Assembly: GCA_030407315.1 (NCBI GenBank)
Contig: JALQPE010002092.1
Location: 1-64,000 of the forward strand
DNA: 64,000 bases
Direction: 5' to 3'
Origin: Asparagopsis taxiformis
Taxonomy: Eukaryota; Rhodophyta; Florideophyceae; Bonnemaisoniales; Bonnemaisoniaceae
The notes beneath the pieces were generated by a model. That model did not search any database, had not been told where the DNA came from, and saw only the letters and a program-made list of their open reading frames with translations. The stretch's first letter is position 1, and each line of letters starts with the position of its first letter. This document shows positions 53,658 through 62,931 of this stretch, piece by piece. A program made the position numbers and the translations under genes.

Positions 53658-55058
53658 TCACGATAGCAAATATTCTCCCCAGTTTATATTCTCTTCTACA
53701 CTCTGCAGCGCTTGCGCCTCACATTGTCCGCGATCATAAATTTCTGTCCCTAAAAGTAGACCGCTTATTTTGTGAACCTTCAGATCCAAATCTGCCTCGA
53801 TACTCTTCAATATTGGTGCTCCAGCTTTCCGACTCTCCTCGATATCATAAACGAGTCCAATCGTTGCAGCTTCTCTGAAAGGAATCAGATTACTCACTGC
53901 AGACCACCAACCCACTCGCAAATATCGACTGTTCGTCAGGAATGACACCCGATTCCTTCCTCTGCCAGACCAGTCTATCCAATTGGATCGCACTTTCATC
54001 AACATCATCGCTCGGTGTTCAGCCTGTGTAGAAAAGGTGAGCTCCACATTCACAGCAGCCCACAGGTGAGCAGAGAATAGACTCAGAAATGAACAGAGGA
54101 TCGTTTCAGTGAAAGATAAGTGAATCAATATACTCTTTGCTTCTTCTGCATTCACAAATAGCCTTTTGAGCGTCATAAAAGAAAGGAACAATGCAGTTGC
54201 CTCGATGAGGAATGCAAGGAAGCATATTAAACGACGTATGAAGAATACTCGTTTGAATTTAGGCAGGTGTAGCTTCCATTCTGCAAAGTCTCTCTCGAAC
54301 TGGAGCATATTTTCTCCCGTGCTGTACTGCGATTTAGACCTATGTTGAAGTTTTTGGAATAGTTCCATACTGGATGTGGATATTGCACAATGCCGACCGA
54401 TGATGAACTGAAACACGTCATTGCGGGTTGTGCACGTTGCAGTGCCTTCTTTGAAGGTCATGGAGGAGAAAAGGGAATCTTGTGGAAGAAACCATGTAGA
54501 CTGATTTGGTTCATTTCGGATACCCATGGACTCTAAATTGGCCAATATGAAGCTGAAGAGAGGCAAATTTCTGATCGGGGCGACAGGCATCATACCATCC
54601 TTGAGCACAGCGACAATCGAAAACGTACTTAGAAAAGCCCATAATGATGAACCTAGAGCTGGGATGACATTCCAGGTGCCGAGGAAGTTGGCAACTGCTG
54701 TGAAAATGCCTCCAAGGAGCATTGCAAATGCACCACACCAGAAGATACCAAATAAAGCCCACATCATGAGACCGAGGGTTACACCCAAGCTTTTGGTAAA
54801 CTCCCAGCCAACCCAAAAGTTTAGAAATATACTTAGCACAGATATGAACAAAGAGAAGAGCTGAACATTGTTGGTGAGCGTTTGCTGCGAACGGTAAAGG
54901 TGCGGTTGAATGGTTTCGAGTGACAATACCCCAGAGCTTGGAACGGAGGGGCTTGGAAGAGAAGAAGGGAGGATATGTTGGGGTTCGGATTGGACAATGT
55001 GCTGCGGGGAGGTTCCAGTATCATTAGCAGATGGATTCCGTGGTTCACTCAACGTCAT
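53658..55058 (-). CDS. Polytopic membrane protein, unknown family
   Basis: A 466-aa ORF. The N-terminal about 60 residues are hydrophilic and Ser/Pro-rich. Hydrophobic spans follow at about 64-85 (FSLFISVLSIFLNFWVGW), 90-125 (two, LGLMMWALFGIFWCGAF and LLGGIFTAVANF), 132-150 (SSLWAFLSTFSIVAVL), about 280-300 (LICFLAFLIEATALFL) and about 320-345 (SFTETILCSFLSLFSAHLW). A loop of about 120 residues separates the two membrane bundles, and a 110-residue C-terminal cytosolic-looking domain ends WGEYLLS. No transporter signature recognised. Intact frame and position in the gene island support a real gene. Confidence 0.65.
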   Translation of the reverse strand: MTLSEPRNPSANDTGTSPQHIVQSEPQHILPSSLPSPSVPSSGVLSLETIQPHLYRSQQTLTNNVQLFSLFISVLSIFLNFWVGWEFTKSLGVTLGLMMWALFGIFWCGAFAMLLGGIFTAVANFLGTWNVIPALGSSLWAFLSTFSIVAVLKDGMMPVAPIRNLPLFSFILANLESMGIRNEPNQSTWFLPQDSLFSSMTFKEGTATCTTRNDVFQFIIGRHCAISTSSMELFQKLQHRSKSQYSTGENMLQFERDFAEWKLHLPKFKRVFFIRRLICFLAFLIEATALFLSFMTLKRLFVNAEEAKSILIHLSFTETILCSFLSLFSAHLWAAVNVELTFSTQAEHRAMMLMKVRSNWIDWSGRGRNRVSFLTNSRYLRVGWWSAVSNLIPFREAATIGLVYDIEESRKAGAPILKSIEADLDLKVHKISGLLLGTEIYDRGQCEAQALQSVEENINWGEYLLS

Positions 55059-55731
55059 TTCGACTGTGCTTCACAAGTCGATGTAGTATATTGAAAAGAC
55101 GGTCTAGAAGTATCAGGTAAAACAAGGTAAGAGTATAGGCTCAGGCATGGAAAGACACACCTCCAATGGCAACAATGTCAACGTCGCGAACAGGGATAAA
55201 GTAACAATCATCACATTGGTCCTTTCTTCGATTTGATTTTGCAAGGTCTTGAAATACAGATGTATCCCTCAGAGGGTAACAAGGACGCAAGTTTGTTAGA
55301 TATGCAAGAAGATGAAATGAAATAATCATAATCCTAGGAGGGCATCAATCGGAGTAGCTTGCCAAAACCCACATTGTTGTCCTGTGCGCACTGCAGCGAC
55401 GCGGGCGTGTCGGCACGAGACGGGGTCTGGGCTGTTGTGGTCCAGGTACAAATATCATGGTTGTCTGAATGGGTTACTGTTACTTGCTTACAGAGACAGA
55501 TTGAAATATCTCTATAAAATTGAAGTGAACAGCACAACACTGCAGAAAATGCGAATCAAGTCTCAGGGCTGTTAATGTGAGACTAATGCAGCACGGAGAA
55601 ATAGAGAAATTGCAGTGGTTGGAAGCAACTTTACAGAATGGGAATTTTAGTTAGTTTATTGAATGCATGATCCTATGTGATGATTGTACGGCTACTGAAG
55701 GACAATGGAAGCTGAGGTCAGTATTGTTGTA
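55059..55731. other. Intergenic, no gene seen
   Basis: AT-rich spacer between the membrane-protein gene and the mariner element, with only short ORFs on both strands. The last two bases (TA, 55730-55731) are the left target-site dinucleotide of the transposon. Confidence 0.5.
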
Positions 55732-57300
55732 CAGTGCGCGAAATTTTAATGTCACACCACTCATGACCACGGCAATTCCACTGATTCGTTCCGCTTCAAC
55801 AAAGCACAGTGCATGGTTCCCTTCCCCATAACGGTCAGAATACAATTCATGCAACGGATTCATTGCGGCGCCCCTCATTATCCATCTATGTGCCAATATT
55901 GGTGCGAAATTTTATAGTCGGCACGAAATCTTATACAGACAGCATATTTCAAAGAATGTTTATAGTGTGACTAGTACTTTGTAGGCCCACCCTTGTTTTC
56001 TATCACACCAAGAAGACGTTTGGGAATAGAATCGTATACTTTTGTTACCGTTGATACTTCTATCTCATTCCATGCCTCTAAGATTGCATCTGCGAGCTCG
56101 CAAAGCCCATTGAACTGCCTGCATTCGGCGTAAACCTTCCTTACAAGAATACCCCAAACATTTTCAATGATATTGAGGTCTGGCCTTTTTGCTGGCCACT
56201 CCAATACATCCACATCATTATCCGAAAGCCAACGTTTTGTCTCATTTGACCTGTGGACACTAGCACCATCATGAACCAACATCCAATTATTTTGATGATG
56301 CTTCCGTGCAAACGGTAGGAGAGTTTCGTTAAGTGTTTGGCAATACCGTGCAGAGTCTACATTACTGTCTAAAATGTCAAGGTTAGACAAATCTTTGTAA
56401 GAAACTGCTCCCCAAATCATCAGAGATTTCCCTCCCTGCTTTCGCTTCGAAAATATCGCAGGCTCCTTCCTCAAGTCATGCCAGTAGAATGCTAGGCCAT
56501 CAGGGCCGTCAAGATTAAACTTTTTTTCATCTGTGAAGATGTGTCGACGCCAAACTGTACCCGACTCCAAATGATGCCTTACCCATTCTAGCCTCATTTC
56601 TTTATGTCTTTTAAGCATGAAGCAGGCATTTTTCATTCTCTCGTACCTCAAGTATGGTACCGCGCTTAGTATCTGTTGGACTCTTCGCACGCCTATGTCC
56701 AGTTTGAAATGTTTTTTCAGTTCGGCAGCATTCATTTCACCCTTACAAGCTTCACGTAATAAAGCTCTTTTAGCAGCATCGGTCACCTTTTTGTTCCTAG
56801 CCACCCATTTGCGTTGTTGAGATACTTTCGGACGGGCTAAAAACTTTTGCACGGTACTCCTGCAGCGTCCAATCTCAGATGCAATCTCACCATGGCTCAT
56901 TCCGTGGTGATGGTGAGCCACTATTGCAGCCTTCTCAGCATCATTCAGTTGACGCCCACGCGGCATTTGGGGTTTTCGTAATGCTATTGCAACAGTTGGA
57001 TTCCAAAGGAAACAGTGCAAGCATTATATGTGCAAAGTTTGGGAGGTTGAAGCTGACATTTTGGTGAGCTTTAGGATCCACAATGGTTTGTGTCTGTATA
57101 ATATTTCGCACCGACAATAAAATTTCGCACCAATATTGGCACATAGATGGATAATGAGGGGCGCCGCAATGAATCCGTTGCATGAATTGTATTCTGACCG
57201 TTATGGGGAAGGGAACCATGCACTGTGCTTTGTTGAAGCGGAACGAATCAGTGGAATTGACATGGTCATGAGTGGTGTGACATTAAAATTTCGCGCACTG
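55732..57300 (-). mobile_element. Complete Tc1/mariner transposon with 209-bp terminal inverted repeats
   Basis: A 1,569-bp element bounded by TA on both sides (55730-55731 and 57301-57302). Both ends start CAGTGCGCGAAATTTTAATG. The terminal repeats are 55732-55940 and 57092-57300 and differ at only a handful of positions, mostly near the inner end. Within each arm a GTGCGAAAT-type word recurs near the inner end as well as at the tip, an IR/DR layout known from some Tc1 elements. One uninterrupted transposase ORF lies between. High arm identity and an intact ORF suggest recent activity. Confidence 0.95.
55971..57020 (-). CDS. Tc1-like DD34E transposase
   Basis: Cuts and pastes the surrounding element into TA sites. 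The 349-aa ORF has an N-terminal helix-turn-helix (LNDAEKAAIVAHHHHGMSHG, then IASEIGRCRSTVQKFL), a second helical DNA-binding module (RRVQQILSAVPYL), and the RNase-H-fold catalytic triad: D164 in FTDEKKF, D251 in LVHDGASVH and E286 in RPDLNIIENVWG. The D251-E286 spacing is DD34E, the Tc1 class. The Met at residue 19 (MPRGRQLND, 56966) is the family's usual start; the 18 upstream codons are probably untranslated. No stop or frameshift interrupts it. Confidence 0.95.
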   Translation of the reverse strand: MHCFLWNPTVAIALRKPQMPRGRQLNDAEKAAIVAHHHHGMSHGEIASEIGRCRSTVQKFLARPKVSQQRKWVARNKKVTDAAKRALLREACKGEMNAAELKKHFKLDIGVRRVQQILSAVPYLRYERMKNACFMLKRHKEMRLEWVRHHLESGTVWRRHIFTDEKKFNLDGPDGLAFYWHDLRKEPAIFSKRKQGGKSLMIWGAVSYKDLSNLDILDSNVDSARYCQTLNETLLPFARKHHQNNWMLVHDGASVHRSNETKRWLSDNDVDVLEWPAKRPDLNIIENVWGILVRKVYAECRQFNGLCELADAILEAWNEIEVSTVTKVYDSIPKRLLGVIENKGGPTKY

Positions 57301-57850
57301 TACGTGGCCACCGGACGGGGAGAGAAACGAAGTAGGTTGTAGAAACGTAGATAGATGATTTTACCAAGTCTAGCTTATCTCTCCCAGGTTATTCCGACCG
57401 CTGGGGGCTGCATTTAGCTTCCTACAATTGGACGGCTGGAAACTTCCAGACGTCCATCTAACCCTAAATTAAAATTCTGGTAGAAATTACCTGTAGAATT
57501 TTTCTTGTAAAAGTCATTTCCACATGACCCCCCCGGCCAGACCGAGGCACCGAGGAGGTCTAATTTCGCAGGTTCTGGGCTGCGCTCGGTATAAAAGCGG
57601 GCAGTACCTTCGCGTGGGTCTGGATTCCAGACCCTCTTCCACCGCTGACCCCTTCCTTACTGTAAGCACTGTAAGTACTTTACATTAGTTGTTAGCTTAC
57701 TGTAGTGCGATAACTGACAGTAAACGTCTGTTCACCGTCATCCCGCCTCTCGCCTTCCCTTCAGTCGTTCCTCCGAGGACCCTGCGGTCGTCGATTTGTT
57801 GAGATCTTGCTTACTTGGGCCTTTCGGTACCTGGCAGGTGATCCATTGAG
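57301..57850 (+). promoter_or_regulatory. TATA-box promoter and leader of the H3-tail locus
   Basis: TATAAAAG at 57590-57597 sits in GC-rich DNA. About 20 bp downstream is a perfect inverted repeat with 9-bp arms (GGGTCTGGA T TCCAGACCC, 57616-57634), close to the expected transcription start. The H3-tail ATG is 254 bp downstream of the TATA box. The region could be a host-type promoter or the U3/R/U5 of an LTR; no second copy lies in the window to decide. Confidence 0.5.
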
Positions 57851-58189
57851 ATGGCCAAGACGAAGCAGACCGCAAGGAAGTCGACTGGGGGGACTGCCCC
57901 ACGGCGGGAGCTAGCTGCTCGAGCGGCGCGGATCCCCAGACGAGACCCCCCGTTGCTCCTGGCACCTACCGTCACGAGGGCGGCCAGGAGGTACGCTATC
58001 GCCCCGGGGAAGCCGTCCCCGTGCGGGCCAACGAGGTTAACTTCGACGACAAATCTCATCGGGGAATTCGTTAGAACCTCTTCCGTTGGTTCGGACGTGA
58101 AGACGTCCAGAACATCCGCCGCTCCTCCGACCACTGTGGTCGTTTCGTCGTCGACTTTGGCCGAAATCTTCGCGATCCGTGCCAAGTGA
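57851..58189 (+). CDS. ORF with a histone H3-like tail, core region frameshifted
   Basis: A 112-codon ORF whose first residues, MAKTKQTARKSTGG, copy the histone H3 tail. Over positions 1-28 about 20 residues match H3. K4, R8, K9 and S10 are kept, but K14 is Thr, K18 Arg, K23 Arg and K27 Ile. After residue about 30 this frame loses resemblance. The +2 frame, after a six-C run at about 57946-57951, gives VAPGT and VRYRPG, matching H3 SAPAT and HRYRPG. It then reads IR, TAG (58072-58074, at the place of H3 K64), then LFRWFGRE against PFQRLVRE. So the locus derives from an entire H3 sequence, broken by a frameshift and a stop. Translation of the tail alone remains possible from a good AUG context (GAGATGG). 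It overlaps the next ORF by four bases. Confidence 0.7.
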   Translation: MAKTKQTARKSTGGTAPRRELAARAARIPRRDPPLLLAPTVTRAARRYAIAPGKPSPCGPTRLTSTTNLIGEFVRTSSVGSDVKTSRTSAAPPTTVVVSSSTLAEIFAIRAK

Positions 58190-59310
58190 CAACCAGGGAA
58201 CTAGAGTTCCTCTTCGGGCCTCAGATCGTCGAATTCGCCTCCGATCCGGCCATCTCCATCCTTACCGCGGAGATGGCTTGTCGTCTCGGTCTCACTGAAT
58301 CCCACGGTGACACCGAGAAGTACGCCGAATGCCCTGACGACACCGATTGGATCATCGAGAATATCTGGTCGTCGAAGGGCGGTGAAAACGGCGAACTGGA
58401 AGGCTGCTTCTACGCCTCCGCCGAAGGGGAGCGAACCGGCCATCGAATCGATCTGTATACCATGGTTTTCCATCAGGTTTCTGAACCGGCGGAGCGCGAC
58501 GCGGCACTCCAGGAGCAGGATAATCCCTCTCCTGTGACCCGAGAGAGTGTTCAACCCTCGCGGGTGAGTTTAATAGCCAGCCTCGACGCTTGGTGTTATA
58601 AGAATCCCGGCAAGAAGAAACGAGTCAATGTCGCCATGGCTCGGGTGCCCTCCCACGAAACCCCTGAGTTCTTCGTGGGGACCCCGCAGAACAGCCTGGT
58701 GGTACCAGTGCAGGACTTCACCAACAACTGCCTGCGTGCCGCGGCCGCCAATGGTATCGCTCTCGTATGCGATTTCGACACCGCCGATAGGTTCTTCCGT
58801 CGGGAGTTGGCCCGGTACGAAGAAGAACGCCTTATTAGTGGTTATTGTACAAGCGTCGTGGACTTTGGTTCGGTCTCGAAGGCCATCGCCGATCGTGCTC
58901 CATCGACGGTTACTCTGTCCCGAGTGGTGATTCCGCGTTTCGATTTAGGGGCCCCAGATTCTCGCTCTAGGCAGTGGGTGTGGTTGCGGAAGGAACTTTC
59001 GAGACAGCCGGACGTGTACGTAGTACAGGTTTGGAGTAGAGATGGGCTGAAACACGCCATCTGTATCGACTCGCGTTCCCAGCCTGGTCTGATCTACGAC
59101 TCTTCGGAGGCTTTTGTTATGAGTCTAGAGTCTCGGGCATTCTTCTTATGTTGCAGCACCAGCAAGTCGTCGGATTTCTCGGCATTCGATGACCTTCGAC
59201 GTGTCCGGCGGGTGGGCTTGAATCAAGAGGAGAAACGCGCGAAACGTCAGCGCCTGAGGAAGCGTGAGAAAGTCCGAAAAGCGAAAATTGATGGTGCGGG
59301 GTCGTCGTAG
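58186..59310 (+). CDS. Putative papain-fold cysteine peptidase-like protein, H3-linked ORF
   Basis: The 374-codon reading is called from a GTG at 58186, but the frame is open from 58075, just after the in-frame TAG. Its first residues (VTTRELEF) align with the end of the H3 fold (VTIMPKDIQL), so it may be the downstream part of an H3-peptidase fusion, joined by splicing or recoding. The C-terminal half has TNNCLRAAAANG (Cys 182) and, about 100 residues later, LKHAICIDSRSQ and LIYDSSE (His 290, Asp 295 or 305). This is the Cys...His...Asp order of papain-like peptidases such as OTU or C39-type enzymes. The tail is strongly basic (KRAKRQRLRKREKVRKAK), a likely nuclear signal. GC-rich codon use matches the retroelements nearby. 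Peptidase assignment rests on motif order only. Confidence 0.55.
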   Translation: MTTRELEFLFGPQIVEFASDPAISILTAEMACRLGLTESHGDTEKYAECPDDTDWIIENIWSSKGGENGELEGCFYASAEGERTGHRIDLYTMVFHQVSEPAERDAALQEQDNPSPVTRESVQPSRVSLIASLDAWCYKNPGKKKRVNVAMARVPSHETPEFFVGTPQNSLVVPVQDFTNNCLRAAAANGIALVCDFDTADRFFRRELARYEEERLISGYCTSVVDFGSVSKAIADRAPSTVTLSRVVIPRFDLGAPDSRSRQWVWLRKELSRQPDVYVVQVWSRDGLKHAICIDSRSQPGLIYDSSEAFVMSLESRAFFLCCSTSKSSDFSAFDDLRRVRRVGLNQEEKRAKRQRLRKREKVRKAKIDGAGSS

Positions 59311-59477
59311 CATCTCACAGTTGGACAGAGAGGGAAATGAATCGTATTGAGTAGTGTAGCTAGTAATGGATAGAAGGATCTAGAATTGTAATGTGTGCGT
59401 AGAACAAGGGTTGAATCATTAAAAAGGGATTATGCATAAAAGGGAGTGTGCAAGCGAAGGGTTTCCTTAATAGAAAC

Positions 59478-59720
59478 TTAATGTAGTAAATGTAGCGGGC
59501 GCCTGCGGAAGAGAAGTAGACGTCTCGCATGGATGGGGCGGCGTGATACCTTCGCTTGGTCGGAGGCGAGTAGGTATCGGGGGTGGCTAGATTGGATGAC
59601 CTTAAACGGTCCGTACCACTTCGTTTCGAACAGCGACAGCTTCGTCGTTCCGAAAGCTTTACCCTTCGTTACTGTAGTATACGTGGCAATTCCGAAATTG
59701 CAAATATTTACGTTTTCCGC
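59478..59720 (-). pseudogene. C-terminal remnant of a Ty3/gypsy integrase
   Basis: The minus-strand reading GKAFGTTKLS, KWYGPFKVIQ, YLLASD and RPIHARRL follows the end of gypsy-type pol (Lys-rich loop, KW-GPF-V strand, Y-L strand, H-R-L). The homology begins near 59700, so the rest of the integrase is missing. It converges on the H3-tail locus (168 bp between 3' ends) and is followed on the right by the upstream region of a plus-strand gypsy element, which probably truncated it. Confidence 0.6.
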
Positions 59721-59925
59721 GGAATTCGAATTTCGGCGGATACGACCGGCGACAGCAATGAACGAACATTGCTGGCGCATGCGCGCGCGCAACCGGCACA
59801 CGTGTGCAACGAACGTATTGGCAACGGCCAACGGACCAACGGGTCCCTACGTGTGACCCACAAGGTCCTTTCCCATTCGGGGACGTTACGAGCAGTGTTT
59901 ACACTGTAAAGCGATGCCATCGTGG

Positions 59926-59933
59926 CTATATAG
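59926..59933 (+). promoter_or_regulatory. TATA-like site in the probable 5' LTR of the gypsy element
   Basis: CTATATAG lies between the inverted arms CGATGCCA and TGGCATCG, in CpG-rich DNA about 470 bp upstream of gag. This suits the U3 promoter of an LTR, but the 3' LTR is outside the window, so LTR limits cannot be set. Confidence 0.35.
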
Positions 59934-60391
59934 GTATTGGCATCGTGCCGGGAGGGACAGGGGACAAGACAACGATCGGGCAACGTGCTCTAGTCTACGA
60001 CTGACTTCTACGTTACGTATTACGTTTTCGCCTAACGAGGCTCCGTCTCCGTCGAGCTGCGTACTCCCTACCCATCGCCACACGTGAGGCTGATCGCGTG
60101 TAGTGCCTACGGGCTTGGTTGAGAGCGCCTCCGGTGACGTGCCACCTCGTTCGTTAACGTAGTCCACGCGTGGATCGTTCGTCGTGACGCCCGTGTCTAC
60201 CTGCTAACCTATTCTCTACCCTATTCTTTCTTTGCTACCGAACATACAGTCAAAACACCAGCGGGTGGACTTATTCGTTTCGTTAAGGACAGCGTGTCCG
60301 TGGCTCGTACCAGTTACTTCTAGAACTAACGTTGTTCCACACTGGTCTCTCGACCTAGAAGTTGCTACGAGCATAACGACAACCAACGAGG

Positions 60392-62848
60392 TTGAACTCT
60401 TTTACGTTAACGAGAAGCTACGTGCTACGCTACAGACGACGGTCTATGAATTACGCTGTGTCGAATTCCAGCGCGTCGCCCAGGCAACCGTTGCCAACGT
60501 CAGCGGACGCCGAAGCCGACGTGGCCTTGTCAGCAGAAGCGATCTTCGCGACTGATCGATCTATCCCGCCGGATATCGAGGCGATCGGCCAGCTACCACG
60601 TACGGTAAGCCCGTTTGAGTCCGTGAGCATGGACCCCGCAACGCGCGGTCAGCTCAACGAAGGGAACGTGACTCCCACGGCACTACGTGTAGTGTACGAA
60701 GACCTTCGAGGTCACATCGAAAGGGCGAGCGACGCGGCCGTCGACGAAGCCGTAAGGCAGAGACTCGGAGTCTCGGAGCGCGAAGCTCGTGCGTTACGTG
60801 AACGCTCAGCGACCCTCGAACGGGAAAACGAAGATTTACGAAACCGCCTCTCCGCCGTGGAGGGAAGACTCGACTCGTTTGTCGTAGTATTCAACGAAAT
60901 CGTCGCCGGACGTTCCGCTCCGCCGAGCGGAAGCGATCCGAATTACGAAGGCTCGCGCGCCTATAACTCGCAATCCTCCCCGGCCGTTCCGGGAGGATAC
61001 CCACCAACACCCGGTCCGACGACCCCGACAACGTACGGAAGGGGGGCGACAGTGCAACGAGCCATCGCCAACCCCGACGAGACGCCACGAAGGCAATTAC
61101 GTTTTAACGATACGCCAGACCACGCGCGGTCGGCGGACGCAGCACGAGCTGCGCAATTCGATACGAGAGCTCCCCCGCCACGTGAAACGTACATTCCGTG
61201 GCTGGGAACGTTCGGCACGACGGACACGCGAGTCCACGAAAACGAACGTGCCGACGCGGTACGCTTACCAGGGAACGCCCTCGGACCCGTTTGCCACGCG
61301 TTGGCAGAGCACACGACAATGCTCGACGCATTTGCGAACGTGGTATCGTACCGCATGTACCGACTTAACGATGTACGTGAACATCTCTACGTGAACGAGA
61401 GTCAAAGCGTACATAAGCTCAAACGTGAGCTGGAGGGGCTTTTCCCTACGTTAAAGCCGTTCTCCGGCCGGAATCCGATTACGTTACTCGGATTCCTCGC
61501 CCAAATACGTGATGGGTTCAGCACACTCGGAGTGTGCGAGGGAGTGGCAGTACGTGCGCTGCACTTCTTCCTCGAACGGGACGCCCGACGGTTCTACGAT
61601 TCCCAGTGTACGACTGGTGTGATCACGACTGATCCGACGAAGAGGTTCTCGTGGCCTCACATGATCAACGCGTTGATCAAACGATACCTGCAAGACGACG
61701 TGCTGCAGGAGGCCTACGAAAAGGTCACGATGATCACGCAGAGTCCTAACGAGGACGAGAATCAGTACGCTGATAGACTCGACACCGCCACGCGGGCGTG
61801 TAACTACGTGTTTACGGACCGACTCCTCGTTCACCACTACGTACGTGGTTTGCTGCCCTCGACGCGGGCAGCCGTGACGGAACGACTCCGGTCACTCCCC
61901 GAACGAGAGAGGAACGACCTCACCGTTGTGAGACGATTGGCGACGGCCGAAGGAACGACCTTCCGTGCACGTACGGCAGCTGTCGCGTCAGCCGCGAAAC
62001 CGAAAGTGCGGTTTCCGGTGAAGCCTACGTTGGCTATTTCCGACCACGAGTCGAGGAAGTTCGCGGACTACGATGAGTCCGCGTACTTACGTAATGAACG
62101 GGCTAGCGAGCCCAGTTACCACGATGGTAACCCGAACATACCCACGAGGGATGATGACGACGTGTCGCTCGCTGCGGCTCACGTTGCCGAGAATTTAGAG
62201 GCGATCCTCTTCACGAACGGGCCGCCGCCCAACGATACGAAAACGGCAAACGAAAAGCCGGACGAGCTCGAAGCTCGATTGAACCGTCCGTGCGAGGACG
62301 TGCCGAAGCTCACGAGCGAGCAGACGCAATTGGCGCACTCCGTAATCCCGAATGATTACTGGACGCTGTCGTGTTGGTCATGCCGCGAAGATGGCCACTC
62401 GACGTTTACGTGTCCGCGTCTGACGCCAGATCAACGGATCTTTTTCGCGTACAAGTACTACCTCTCCCACGTGAAGAGCAACCCACGTCAGGCTGAGTAC
62501 TTCCGCCAACGAATGGCCAAACGTAACCAGGAACGACCTGGCGAGCGAGGGGACGTGACCCCGCGGAGGTACGGCACGCCGCCTACGATACTCCGAAACC
62601 CCAATCGTGACGGGGGGAGGCCCTTCGACAGGCGCCGCGGCGACTTTCGCAATGACCGACGTGACCCCCGCCCGTGGGCGAACGAACGAAATGGCCAGCG
62701 TAATGGCCGCAGCGGAGTCTACGTGACGACCTCCGCTGACGAAACACCACTCGAGGTGGAAACGAGTCACGATGACGAACGAGCTTCGTGGGCTCACGAC
62801 GACGACGTGTCGAACGGCCCCGCGCCGGAAAACGACCAGGCGATGTAG
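60392..62848 (+). CDS. gag: Ty3/gypsy-type Gag polyprotein
   Basis: An 818-codon intact ORF. A coiled coil (SEREARALRERSATLERENE) lies at about residues 128-165 and a Pro/Gly/Thr-rich linker follows. The helical capsid-like region is at about 345-500 (LKPFSGRNPITLLGFLAQI, RFSWPHMINALIKRYLQDDV, NEDENQYADRLDTATRACNY), the retrotransposon_gag pattern. One CCHC zinc knuckle is at residues 661-674 (CWSCREDGHSTFTC), followed by an Arg/Asn/Gly-rich nucleic-acid-binding tail. The first Met (60392) or Met-19 (60446, MNYAVSNSS) may start translation. The ORF overlaps an open pol frame by 73 bases. Confidence 0.88.
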   Translation: MNSFTLTRSYVLRYRRRSMNYAVSNSSASPRQPLPTSADAEADVALSAEAIFATDRSIPPDIEAIGQLPRTVSPFESVSMDPATRGQLNEGNVTPTALRVVYEDLRGHIERASDAAVDEAVRQRLGVSEREARALRERSATLERENEDLRNRLSAVEGRLDSFVVVFNEIVAGRSAPPSGSDPNYEGSRAYNSQSSPAVPGGYPPTPGPTTPTTYGRGATVQRAIANPDETPRRQLRFNDTPDHARSADAARAAQFDTRAPPPRETYIPWLGTFGTTDTRVHENERADAVRLPGNALGPVCHALAEHTTMLDAFANVVSYRMYRLNDVREHLYVNESQSVHKLKRELEGLFPTLKPFSGRNPITLLGFLAQIRDGFSTLGVCEGVAVRALHFFLERDARRFYDSQCTTGVITTDPTKRFSWPHMINALIKRYLQDDVLQEAYEKVTMITQSPNEDENQYADRLDTATRACNYVFTDRLLVHHYVRGLLPSTRAAVTERLRSLPERERNDLTVVRRLATAEGTTFRARTAAVASAAKPKVRFPVKPTLAISDHESRKFADYDESAYLRNERASEPSYHDGNPNIPTRDDDDVSLAAAHVAENLEAILFTNGPPPNDTKTANEKPDELEARLNRPCEDVPKLTSEQTQLAHSVIPNDYWTLSCWSCREDGHSTFTCPRLTPDQRIFFAYKYYLSHVKSNPRQAEYFRQRMAKRNQERPGERGDVTPRRYGTPPTILRNPNRDGGRPFDRRRGDFRNDRRDPRPWANERNGQRNGRSGVYVTTSADETPLEVETSHDDERASWAHDDDVSNGPAPENDQAM

Positions 62849-62931
62849 GTCACGAGCCACCCACATCGCCTGAACCCTTACGTGAAAGGGGGACGACCGA
62901 CGTCGATGATTGGTCCTCCGCAGGCTCACCG

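Noticed and set aside
59478..59831. Complete 117-codon minus gene
   Set aside because: Only the part below about 59720 resembles integrase; the upstream half is chance reading of LTR-like DNA.
60961..61356. Minus ORFs within gag
   Set aside because: Shadows of a GC-rich coding region.
62810..62848. GGAAAAC as a retroviral slippery site in the gag-pol overlap
   Set aside because: It does not satisfy the X-XXY-YYZ rule in the gag frame.
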